In this document: positions 14,313 to 20,069 of the stretch, piece after piece | Position numbering within the stretch: the first letter of the stretch is position 1 | Layout: each line of letters begins with the position of its first letter | From: JBBQSV01 sp038213615 | Lineage (GTDB): Bacteria; Patescibacteriota; Saccharimonadia; Saccharimonadales; OMJO01 | NCBI GenBank assembly: GCA_038213615.1 | Contig: JBBQSV010000016.1 | Coordinates: forward strand, 1 to 20,385 | DNA length: 20,385 bases | Reading direction: 5' to 3' | Position numbers and translations under genes: made by a program | Notes under the pieces: model-generated | What the model saw: only the letters and a program-made list of their open reading frames with translations | What the model was told of the DNA's origin: nothing | Database searches by the model: none

Positions 14313-15956
14313 GTGCCAATTAACAAAGTTGCCCACTATTTACAGGAACATCTAGCTGGCGAAGTGCTATCTAGTGGTGAGGCACGGCAGCACTTTGCTA
14401 CTGATGGCAGTGTGTTCAAGGTAGTGCCCAGTCTGATTGTTTACCCCAAGAACGAAAGCGACGTACGCAAGGTAGCTAGATTCACCTGGCAAATGGGTGA
14501 ACGGGGCCGACCAATACCGATCACCGCCCGCGGCGCAGGTACCGATCAAAGTGGGGCGGCCATCGGCAGTGGAGTTATCCTGGCCTTTACGGCACACATG
14601 AACCGACTATTAGAATTTGACACCAAAAGTGGCAACGTCACCGTAGAGCCAGGGCTTAATTATGGCAAGCTAGAACAAGCCCTGCACACCCATGATCGCT
14701 TTTTGCCGCCATACCCAGCATCGTTCGAATACAGTACCCTAGGTGGTGCCATTGCTAATAACTCGTCTGGCGAAAAGTCGTTCCGCTATGGCGATACCCG
14801 TAACTTTGTAAAGAGTCTGCGAGTAGTCCTGGCCAACGGCGAGGTTATAGAAACCAAGCGCCTAAACAAGCGCGAACTTAGCAAGAAACTAGGCTTGGCT
14901 AATTTCGAGGGCGAGGTCTACCGCCAACTAGACACATTATTAGAAGAAAACCGCCAAGTTATCAAAGACCACCAACTAAACGTTACCAAGAACTCGGCTG
15001 GCTATGCTTTGGGCAAAGTAAAGGGCAAAGACGGATCATTTGACCTGACTCCACTAATAGTTGGTTCGCAGGGCACCCTGGGCGTTGTTACCACCGCCAC
15101 TCTATCCACCGAATACTACAGCAAGACTACCACTCTGGTGGTGGCGCACTGCGACAGCATAGAAGTGGCCGAAGAAGCCATACTAGAACTGCGTAAATTA
15201 CCAGATTTGCCTAGTGCTATCGAGGCCGTCGACGCTAACCTGCTAGGTTTTGTACAGCGTCAGAATCCCAATCTGCTAAAAGGTGTTATCGACGCGCCAT
15301 TTCCCAAACTGGTTTTGCTGATTGAATTCGACAATACCAACGACCGTGCTCAGAAACGCATGGCCAAGCGGGCTGCCAAAATTCTAGACAAGTCCCAAAT
15401 CAAAAACCAGGTAGAAGACGATCCAGATCGCCAGGAATCACTGTGGCAAATACGGCGTAGTGCTGCAGTGGTGACTACCTATGCCGAAGGTTCAGCCAGG
15501 GCTTTGCCGATTATAGAGGACGGCGTAGTACCGGTAGACCGTCTAAAGGACTACCTGACCGGTCTGTATGAAATATTTGACAGCCAAGGTCTAGAGGCCG
15601 CTCTGTGGGGACACGCTGGTGATGGCAATTTACATGTGCAACCTATTTTGGATTTGGGGCAGGTAGGTGGCCGACAAAAAGTGTTTAGGTTAATCGAAGA
15701 TTATTACAACTTGGTAATTAAATTGGGCGGTAGTACCACCGGCGAACACGGCGATGGTCGTTTGCGGGCCCCCTATCTGTCCAGACTTTATGGTCCAGAA
15801 CTTTATGGTTTGTTTGCCAAGGTCAAAAAAGTGTTTGACCCCTACGGCACCATGAACCCGGGAGTCAAAATTGGCGTTGATCTAGAAGACATCAAACCCC
15901 TGTTGCGTAACGAATACAGCCTAGCCCACTTGCTAGATCACTTACCCAGGAGCTAG
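14313..15956 (+). CDS. FAD-linked oxidase, D-lactate/glycolate dehydrogenase (GlcD/DLD) type
   Basis: A flavoprotein of the FAD-binding type 4 (VAO/PCMH) superfamily that oxidises 2-hydroxyacids. The N-terminal FAD domain (~20-220) shows PSLIVYPKNESDVRKVARF, ITARGAGTDQSGAAIGSGVI, NVTVEPGLNYGKLEQAL, TLGGAIANNSSGEKSFRYG and IVGSQGTLGVVT. The C-terminal FAD-oxidase domain has the substrate/metal-site motif WGHAGDGNLHVQPI (~430) and the closing GEHGDGRLRAPYL and KKVFDPYGTMNPGVKIG. It ends after this domain (547 aa), so it lacks the C-terminal Fe-S module of the long fused D-lactate dehydrogenases. The GTG start is supported by AGGAG 9 nt upstream. Without a glcE/F partner or a quinone-linked chain in view, the electron acceptor and exact substrate are open. 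Confidence 0.9.
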   Translation: MPINKVAHYLQEHLAGEVLSSGEARQHFATDGSVFKVVPSLIVYPKNESDVRKVARFTWQMGERGRPIPITARGAGTDQSGAAIGSGVILAFTAHMNRLLEFDTKSGNVTVEPGLNYGKLEQALHTHDRFLPPYPASFEYSTLGGAIANNSSGEKSFRYGDTRNFVKSLRVVLANGEVIETKRLNKRELSKKLGLANFEGEVYRQLDTLLEENRQVIKDHQLNVTKNSAGYALGKVKGKDGSFDLTPLIVGSQGTLGVVTTATLSTEYYSKTTTLVVAHCDSIEVAEEAILELRKLPDLPSAIEAVDANLLGFVQRQNPNLLKGVIDAPFPKLVLLIEFDNTNDRAQKRMAKRAAKILDKSQIKNQVEDDPDRQESLWQIRRSAAVVTTYAEGSARALPIIEDGVVPVDRLKDYLTGLYEIFDSQGLEAALWGHAGDGNLHVQPILDLGQVGGRQKVFRLIEDYYNLVIKLGGSTTGEHGDGRLRAPYLSRLYGPELYGLFAKVKKVFDPYGTMNPGVKIGVDLEDIKPLLRNEYSLAHLLDHLPRS

Positions 15957-15961
15957 TCAAA

Positions 15962-16456
15962 CTAAGCAGCCTTTTTATCAGCATCGGGACAGACCGAGGC
16001 TCGAAAGCTAACTCTGTTATGGTGTGGATCGGGGCCGGCGTTTATTAACAGTGTAAAGGCAGTAATCATATCATCTCTATCTGGGAACTTTAATGGTTCC
16101 GATTCATCACCGGGTTCTAGCCCCGTAAGGGGTAAGCTGTTGCCTTTCCTGATCCTCTGGGAATTATCAGGGTAGTCTTGCTCGATTTGTACTACGCCCG
16201 CAGCAGACAGGACATCGATCTTGTACCTATAGTAGTTATAGCCGATAGTCGGTTCGACTATAATAGTGTGCCCATCAGGCTGTAGCCGCAATACAGGAAA
16301 GTAACACGGCTTTTTGCCCTGGATGGTTGGTGCCAACGAAGTTGTGGCTTTTGGTACAGCCTTGGCTTCTTGTTTGGCGCAACCAGTAAAAGCTGCCGCT
16401 GCTAGTGCTATGGCAGCAAAACGTGTCGTTCGCGGCAATCTTAATCTCTCACTCAT
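15962..16456 (-). CDS. putative lipoprotein of unknown function
   Basis: A 164-aa protein starting MSERLRLPRTTRFAAIALAA, with a basic n-region, a hydrophobic core and the lipobox-like AAFTGC, placing the lipidated cysteine at about residue 26. The mature part is polar with a beta-sandwich-like composition (HTIIVEPTIGYNYYRYKIDV, ITAFTLLINAG) and contains two further cysteines (KPCYFP, SVCPDAD). No family is recognised. The frame is open up to 16492, but the ATG at 16456 is chosen because the signal peptide then has a normal length and the promoter -10 sits exactly upstream. The first codon is predicted at or within one base of the transcription start. The stop is 5 nt from the convergent dehydrogenase stop. 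Confidence 0.75.
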   Translation of the reverse strand: MSERLRLPRTTRFAAIALAAAAFTGCAKQEAKAVPKATTSLAPTIQGKKPCYFPVLRLQPDGHTIIVEPTIGYNYYRYKIDVLSAAGVVQIEQDYPDNSQRIRKGNSLPLTGLEPGDESEPLKFPDRDDMITAFTLLINAGPDPHHNRVSFRASVCPDADKKAA

Positions 16457-16463
16457 TAAACAT

Positions 16464-16492
16464 ACTATAACATCTGTGTGTGCAACTATCAA
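16464..16492 (-). promoter_or_regulatory. strong promoter for the lipoprotein gene, predicted leaderless
   Basis: On the minus strand TTGATA (16492-16487, 5 of 6), a 17-nt spacer and TGT-TATAGT (extended -10, hexamer 16469-16464). Six bases after the hexamer place the start at 16457, one base before the ATG at 16456. This is the best-formed promoter in the window and there is no room for a Shine-Dalgarno site. Confidence 0.7.
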
Positions 16493-16507
16493 AGGCAGGG
16501 ACTTGTC

Positions 16508-17797
16508 TTAATACGGAACCCCTAGGCCGCCGCCCCAGATTAAACTAGGGGCGTGCACTGACCATGCCGTTCGGACAGGGCGGTAAGTATCCAAAATGGC
16601 TTGGGCTTTAGGGGTAGGCCAGCGGCCATTCAGGATCTCGTATGGCCCGACATTCCAGTAATCAATGGTACTAACGGTGCCAGAAGTATTGAATGGAAAC
16701 GTTGATGGGTTGGCCGACCAGCCGGTGACCAAGTTATATAGTGTATGTAGATTAGCGCCATTCGGCGATACGTAGTCGTAGACGTTTACGCCCTGTGTGT
16801 TCATAATTTCTGCCGCGTAAGTCATGGCCATCATTACAAAGTTAGAATAGGCTAGTCCGCTGGACCCATCGCCCTGGCCACCACCTTGGCGGCGGACCTC
16901 TTGGGTTGGCACGCTTTTATCGTTTAGAGCGGCGTCTTGGATAGATTTGTATCTAGCAACCATGGTGTTGAATAACGTTTTATCTTTTAGATATACCGCG
17001 GTAGCAGTTACACAGGCTACGCCCCATACGCCCTGATTATTCGTATTATGATAAGCCAAGACTGTCATGGGCGCACTAATGGAACGCGTCAAAAAAGCAC
17101 TAAAGGCCGACTGATCGCTAGCCGTGAACGCTGCAGATGACCTGACCATGTCAGCACCAAAAATCATACCCGGAAAGTAAACAACCCACGGCACCAGCGA
17201 AAAGGCGGTATAGGAACTCAAAAACGTTGTAGTGGCAGACCAGGCTTTGATAAACTTGTCGGCCTGCGTGGCGTAGGCCGCGTTGCCGGTGATTTGGTAG
17301 GCCAGACCTAGCATGTATGTGTCATAGGCATCAAATCTGAGGGGCTTGATCTGGGCTTCGTATGCCGCCGGGTCAGTGTAGGTCGAAGCAGTTATTAGCC
17401 ATACTGCTGGTGGAGTGGGGGCGTGCGTCAGCGCGGCGTCAGCGGCGTCTTTAACTTGCAACCAAGCAGCATAGTTAGGCTGGATTTGTTTGGCTACGGC
17501 ATCTTTGAGCAGGGCTATCTTGTAGGCAGGTATCAATACTGCATCACCAAAGTTTTGGGCAGCAGCAAACTGAATGGCTTGCCCACCAGAGGCTTGTGGG
17601 TTAGTCACGATCTTTACACTATTACTAAGCCTGCCCTTTTCTGGCTCTAAATCTATACCCCGAGTTGCGGCATGCGTTGCCAAAAGAGTGATAACTCCTA
17701 TTGTCACAAATACGACCACCAAGCCAACTAACCCAACAGTGCGGTATCTGCTGGAGCCATTTGTCCATTTGTGTTTAATTTTTGGCCAAACTCTCAT
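16508..17797 (-). CDS. secreted alginate-lyase-like (alpha/alpha-toroid) protein
   Basis: A 429-aa surface protein: basic N-terminus, one hydrophobic signal-anchor (~22-42, VGLVGLVVVFVTIGVITLLA), a short stretch resembling the end of a carbohydrate-binding module (RGIDLEPEKGRLSNSVKIV, then ASGGQAIQF), and a helical domain from ~85 on. The helical domain resembles alginate lyase family PF05426: repeated helices around YDTYMLGLAYQITGNAAYAT, and AYHNTNNQGVWGVACVTATA carrying the Asn/His region expected near the catalytic site. A C-terminal tract WNVGPYEILNGRWPTPKAQA follows. It may cleave or bind an acidic polysaccharide outside the cell, perhaps on a host surface; activity is not proven by what is visible. 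An 8-bp hairpin lies just 5' of its ATG. The family call is moderate, the secreted helical-enzyme architecture firmer. Confidence 0.65.
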   Translation of the reverse strand: MRVWPKIKHKWTNGSSRYRTVGLVGLVVVFVTIGVITLLATHAATRGIDLEPEKGRLSNSVKIVTNPQASGGQAIQFAAAQNFGDAVLIPAYKIALLKDAVAKQIQPNYAAWLQVKDAADAALTHAPTPPAVWLITASTYTDPAAYEAQIKPLRFDAYDTYMLGLAYQITGNAAYATQADKFIKAWSATTTFLSSYTAFSLVPWVVYFPGMIFGADMVRSSAAFTASDQSAFSAFLTRSISAPMTVLAYHNTNNQGVWGVACVTATAVYLKDKTLFNTMVARYKSIQDAALNDKSVPTQEVRRQGGGQGDGSSGLAYSNFVMMAMTYAAEIMNTQGVNVYDYVSPNGANLHTLYNLVTGWSANPSTFPFNTSGTVSTIDYWNVGPYEILNGRWPTPKAQAILDTYRPVRTAWSVHAPSLIWGGGLGVPY

Positions 17798-17804
17798 GTT
17801 CTAA

Positions 17805-17826
17805 GCATAGGCGCTAATGCCTATGC
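17805..17826. other. perfect hairpin just upstream of the alginate-lyase-like gene
   Basis: GCATAGGC (17805-17812) and GCCTATGC (17819-17826) form an 8-bp perfect stem around GCTAAT. It lies 7 bp before the minus-strand ATG at 17797 and downstream of the 59-aa gene. No T-tract follows on either strand. It may be a 5'-UTR structure, an mRNA processing site or an operator. Confidence 0.5.
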
Positions 17827-17852
17827 TGTAAATGTATCTGGCTAGGGGGGTT

Positions 17853-18032
17853 CTATTTAGAAGCTGCTTTTTTCTTGATGCCTTTGAGGTTGTTGTGCGC
17901 TTTTAGCCAATGCAGGCCATAACTCCCCCAGCTGAACCACGAACCCCACGATCGCCAGTGTTTCAGATGATCCTGGTAGTTCCAGTCGTAGTCCTTTGCA
18001 TGATCTTGTGGACTTTTGCCATGGTGTTGCAT
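17853..18032 (-). CDS. small Trp/His-rich protein, 59 aa, unknown function
   Basis: An open frame too short for most gene callers. It begins MQHHGKSPQDHAKDYDWNY, continues with DHLKHWRSWGSWFSWGSYG and ends in the basic GIKKKAASK. It has six tryptophans (residues 17, 26, 29, 32, 35, 42) and seven histidines in 59 residues. Trp at every third position from 26 to 35 makes a tandem SWG/SWF/SWG/SYG pattern. There is no signal peptide. A weak purine-rich AAAGAGA precedes the ATG. It lies upstream of the alginate-lyase-like gene on the same strand, 55 bp apart, so the two may share a transcript. I do not recognise the family. The strongly biased but ordered composition argues that it is translated. 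Confidence 0.6.
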   Translation of the reverse strand: MQHHGKSPQDHAKDYDWNYQDHLKHWRSWGSWFSWGSYGLHWLKAHNNLKGIKKKAASK

Positions 18033-18257
18033 AGTGTCTCTTTGTTAACTTGATGAGAGCCAGTCACCGCCTAGGTTCGACGATATTCCAGAGCGACGCA
18101 GACTTACTCATTCATCAGTGATCTTGGATGTCCGTCCATGTTAACCGCCGAATGAGCAGCGCATGGTTGGGATAGGACGACCACGTTAAAACCATTTGAC
18201 CACAACCCAACAGACCCGCTAACTGGGTAAGCCATATACCAAAACAAGAACCACGTT
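18033..18257. other. intergenic stretch without a convincing gene
   Basis: Between the 59-aa gene and the 163-aa membrane protein gene. A minus-strand frame of 67 codons crosses it but starts inside the membrane protein gene and has no ribosome-binding site or recognisable sequence. No strong promoter, hairpin or repeat is seen. Confidence 0.5.
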
Positions 18258-18749
18258 TTATGTAAGGTTGAACAACCTGGCTGCTTCTTTATTGACCGTG
18301 ACTCCACTCTTATTTGCGTAGTTTTTGATAATATCGATCAGTATATCTAGATTACGAAAGTAGGGAATTGTAATTAATCTCCATGTCTTGATGCGCACCC
18401 TCATGTGTCCACCCTGACTGTCCTTTAGCTCCAGTATTGTGGCTATCTCTCGGTTGAACGTACGGTAGGTATTTACGTATACTAACTGGCTTAAATCTAT
18501 TGACTTTGAATCGAAGCCAAGTACGTTCCTGTGCTTCATACATGACCCATCGATGATGACATTAGACAACGCAGTCATGATGATCACCGGTAGAGACATG
18601 ACAGCGATTACCGCCGACAAAATGAAGTAGTTTCTTAGTGCGCCACCTGACTCAATGCCTCCCCCCATGACCATGCCGACCAAAACCATTGTGACAATCA
18701 GCCAAAACAGTGATCGCCACCAAGAAGCTTTAAATATTTGTTTACTCAT
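18258..18749 (-). CDS. two-helix membrane protein with a C-terminal cytoplasmic domain, unknown function
   Basis: A 163-aa protein. Two closely spaced hydrophobic helices (~12-31, SLFWLIVTMVLVGMVMGGG; ~42-65, FILSAVIAVMSLPVIIMTAL) form a hairpin in the membrane. They are followed by a ~95-residue soluble domain of alternating strands (NVIIDGSCMKHRNVLGFDSK, IATILELKDSQGGHMRVRIK) and a final helix. This resembles the bacterial pleckstrin-homology-like (bPH) arrangement seen in many small membrane proteins, but the similarity is structural impression only. A TTGTAG-17-TATCCT promoter places the transcription start 2 nt before the ATG. Confidence 0.7.
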   Translation of the reverse strand: MSKQIFKASWWRSLFWLIVTMVLVGMVMGGGIESGGALRNYFILSAVIAVMSLPVIIMTALSNVIIDGSCMKHRNVLGFDSKSIDLSQLVYVNTYRTFNREIATILELKDSQGGHMRVRIKTWRLITIPYFRNLDILIDIIKNYANKSGVTVNKEAARLFNLT

Positions 18750-18757
18750 TTACTCAT

Positions 18758-18786
18758 AGGATAAACCGACAAGCATTTTTCTACAA
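18758..18786 (-). promoter_or_regulatory. promoter for the 163-aa membrane protein, predicted leaderless
   Basis: Minus strand: TTGTAG (18786-18781), 17-nt spacer, TATCCT (18763-18758). The predicted start at 18751 leaves 2 nt before the ATG at 18749. The eight bases ATGAGTAA are repeated in tandem across the start, so an out-of-frame ATG immediately precedes the true one. Confidence 0.4.
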
Positions 18787-18812
18787 TAGAAGGGTCGAGA
18801 GACAGGGCATTA

Positions 18813-18840
18813 CAAAACAAAAACCCCACATATGTGAGGT
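18813..18840 (-). terminator. intrinsic terminator downstream of the DUF5679-like gene
   Basis: On the minus strand an 18-bp near-perfect palindrome (18840-18823, ACCTCACATATGTGGGGT) is followed by TTTTGTTTTG. It lies 33 bp after the stop of the zinc-ribbon gene and before the promoter of the membrane protein gene. Confidence 0.75.
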
Positions 18841-18873
18841 CATTGTTTTGGTACAGCAGACCTAAGAAGAAGC

Positions 18874-19065
18874 TTAGTAAGCTTTTGTTGCGCCGTCGGC
18901 TACTGCTTTTTCAGCAGTGTCTTTAGACATCATCGCACAAACAGTTGTTCCACATTTCTGGTGTTTGCCTTTGGCCATGAAACCACCTTTTGCTGTTTGG
19001 ACAACCTCGGGTGCTGACAATTCAACGCCTTTTTCCTTACATTTAACGCAGTATCCTGTAACCAT
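18874..19065 (-). CDS. DUF5679-like small zinc-ribbon protein
   Basis: A 63-aa protein starting MVTGYCVKCKEKGVELSAPE, followed by GGFMAKGKHQKCGTTVCAMM. The paired cysteines CVKC and the later CGTTVC are the likely zinc ligands of a small treble-clef or ribbon fold, as in DUF5679 proteins that are frequent in candidate-phyla bacteria. Molecular function is unknown; nucleic-acid or protein binding is plausible. GAGGGAG lies 7 nt before the ATG. The gene has its own terminator, and a TATAAA box at 19098-19093 on the minus strand is a possible -10. It appears to be a single-gene transcription unit. Confidence 0.85.
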   Translation of the reverse strand: MVTGYCVKCKEKGVELSAPEVVQTAKGGFMAKGKHQKCGTTVCAMMSKDTAEKAVADGATKAY

Positions 19066-19177
19066 GTCTTTTCTCCCTCAAATTCGCATTAATTTATATC
19101 CGTTTCATTTTAACGCCTTTTTAGGATATTACCTACTCTAACTAGACTCGGACTGAAACTATTAATCATCAATAAAC

Positions 19178-19206
19178 AAAAAGCTCCCGATCAAGGAAGC
19201 TTTTCT
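19178..19206 (-). terminator. intrinsic terminator at the left end of the repeat/cassette region
   Basis: AAAAGCT (19179-19185) pairs with AGCTTTT (19198-19204), extended inward by CC/GG after one mismatch, with loop GATCAA. On the minus strand it is followed by TTTTTGTTTATT, so it would end transcripts coming from the small minus-strand genes to its right. On the plus strand only four T follow. Confidence 0.75.
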
Positions 19207-19216
19207 GGGTGTCGAA

Positions 19217-19328
19217 TTGGTGCAGCATCGTTGGCGCATTTCAAACATCTGCGCTTGAAAATTGCGACAATGCAAAACTAAGAAACTTGGTAACAATTTT
19301 TAATTAATCAGGGCGATTACTGTCTTAA
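19217..19328 (+). repeat. cassette-region repeat copy R1 (degenerate gene 3' end)
   Basis: Begins TTGGTGCAGCATCGTTGG. Read in frame from 19218 it gives WCSIVGAFQTSALEN, then KLRNLVTIFN, then TAA (19305-19307), then SGRLLS and a second TAA (19326-19328). Against R2 and R3 the frame is preserved, and the internal stop replaces a conserved Leu codon (TTA to TAA), so R1 looks like a decaying copy. A hairpin, GTAGACT/AGTCTAC (19332-19352), lies between it and the 73-aa gene's stop. Confidence 0.75.
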
Positions 19329-19343
19329 TCCGTAGACTTACTG

Positions 19344-19565
19344 TTAGTCTACAGTCTGTGATGGGCCTCTGGCCATTTGTCCGTCGCATTTACTAAAGTG
19401 ATCAATAACTTTAGTAACAAATGTCTCATAGCTGCCAAGATCTCTGTGCATTAACTCAATGAGCCCTTTGTCATCCAGAAGTACATAATCATGTCTATTT
19501 GTACCAGTCTGTAGTAAAAAGATTTCGTCTGGATGTTTATCACATTTAACGCTTAGGCTGTCCAT
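19344..19565 (-). CDS. small hypothetical protein, 73 aa (cassette gene)
   Basis: A soluble, charged protein starting MDSLSVKCDKHPDEIFLLQT, with a second cysteine in HFSKCDGQM and an acidic middle. There are no membrane segments and no recognised domain. AGGAG lies 6 nt before the ATG, which supports translation. It is one of three small minus-strand genes separated by the R repeats. Repeat R2 begins about 20 bp upstream of its start and R1 lies downstream of its stop. Confidence 0.65.
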   Translation of the reverse strand: MDSLSVKCDKHPDEIFLLQTGTNRHDYVLLDDKGLIELMHRDLGSYETFVTKVIDHFSKCDGQMARGPSQTVD

Positions 19566-19585
19566 GGTTAACTCCTATACTTTAG

Positions 19586-19694
19586 TTGGTGCAGCATCGT
19601 TGACGTATTACAAACATCTGCAATAGCTGCCGTTACTGATTATAAACTAGAACATCTAGTTGAAGTATTTAACTTATCGGGCAATCTAATTTAA
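19586..19694 (+). repeat. cassette-region repeat copy R2 (conserved 35-codon gene 3' end)
   Basis: Begins TTGGTGCAGCATCGTTGACG. In frame from 19587 it reads WCSIVDVLQTSA..., KLEHLVEVFNLSGNLI, then TAA at 19692-19694, immediately touching the stop of the 83-aa minus-strand gene. No start codon or open frame extends upstream: a TAA lies in frame six codons before. It is therefore only the 3' end of some gene. It shares 26 of 35 residues with R3, with differences concentrated at third codon positions. Confidence 0.8.
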
Positions 19695-19946
19695 CTATGC
19701 TGCTTTATGTTCGAGGTGTGTGATTCGCTTTTCGTGGTTTTGAACCTGTTCGTCAACCGTAGACGTATAGCCAATAGCAGACTGTTCAACAGCAGCTTGC
19801 ACAGCATCAATTTTTCTCTCGATACGGCTCAGATCATCTTTAGTGGCCAAACCGTTCAGATCATCTTTAGTGGCCAGATCAGCCGTTTGCTGGGATACAG
19901 TAGCGGCAATAAATTGTTTCAAGTCCTGAATTGTGTCATCATTCAT
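19695..19946 (-). CDS. small coiled-coil protein with tandem LATKDDL repeats, 83 aa (cassette gene)
   Basis: A helical, charged protein. After MNDDTIQDLKQFIAATVSQQ it has two tandem copies of a 9-residue unit (LATKDDLNG, LATKDDLSR), visible in DNA as a 20-bp direct repeat at 27-bp spacing near 19826-19877. It then continues as heptad-rich helix (IERKIDAVQAAVEQ, VDEQVQNHEKRITHLEHK). Such ATKDDL coiled coils are widespread in small bacterial and phage proteins and do not indicate one function. The minus-strand promoter TGA-TAGAAT places the transcription start exactly on the A of its ATG, so it is predicted leaderless. That -10 box lies immediately beside repeat R3. Confidence 0.7.
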   Translation of the reverse strand: MNDDTIQDLKQFIAATVSQQTADLATKDDLNGLATKDDLSRIERKIDAVQAAVEQSAIGYTSTVDEQVQNHEKRITHLEHKAA

Positions 19947-19960
19947 AGCACTATTCTATC

Positions 19961-20069
19961 ATGGTGCACCATCGTTGACGTATTACAAACATCAGCTATG
20001 GAAGCAGTAAACAACCATAAACTCAAGCATCTAGTCGAAGTCTTCAACTTATCTGCAGATCTTATCTAG
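19961..20069 (+). repeat. cassette-region repeat copy R3 (conserved 35-codon gene 3' end)
   Basis: Begins ATGGTGCACCATCGTTGACG; TGGTGCACCA is a perfect 10-bp palindrome here. In frame from 19962 it reads WCTIVDVLQTSA..., KLKHLVEVFNLSADLI, then TAG at 20067-20069, overlapping the stop of the next minus-strand gene. The length is exactly 35 codons, as in R2. Confidence 0.8.

Noticed and set aside
18104..18307. 67-codon minus-strand frame upstream of the 59-aa gene
   Set aside because: It starts inside the 163-aa membrane protein gene in another frame and has no ribosome-binding site or recognisable sequence.
19707..20069. 120-codon plus-strand frame ending in repeat R3
   Set aside because: Most of it is the antisense of the 83-aa coiled-coil gene. 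Only its last 35 codons are conserved, and R2 has the same end without this upstream frame.
19217..20069. CRISPR array
   Set aside because: The spacing (~370 bp), the coding character of the repeats and the genes between them do not fit repeats of 25-40 bp with short spacers, and no cas genes are seen.
19586..20069. Diversity-generating retroelement template/variable repeat pair
   Set aside because: Differences between copies are synonymous third-position changes rather than adenine-specific substitutions, and there is no reverse transcriptase in the window.
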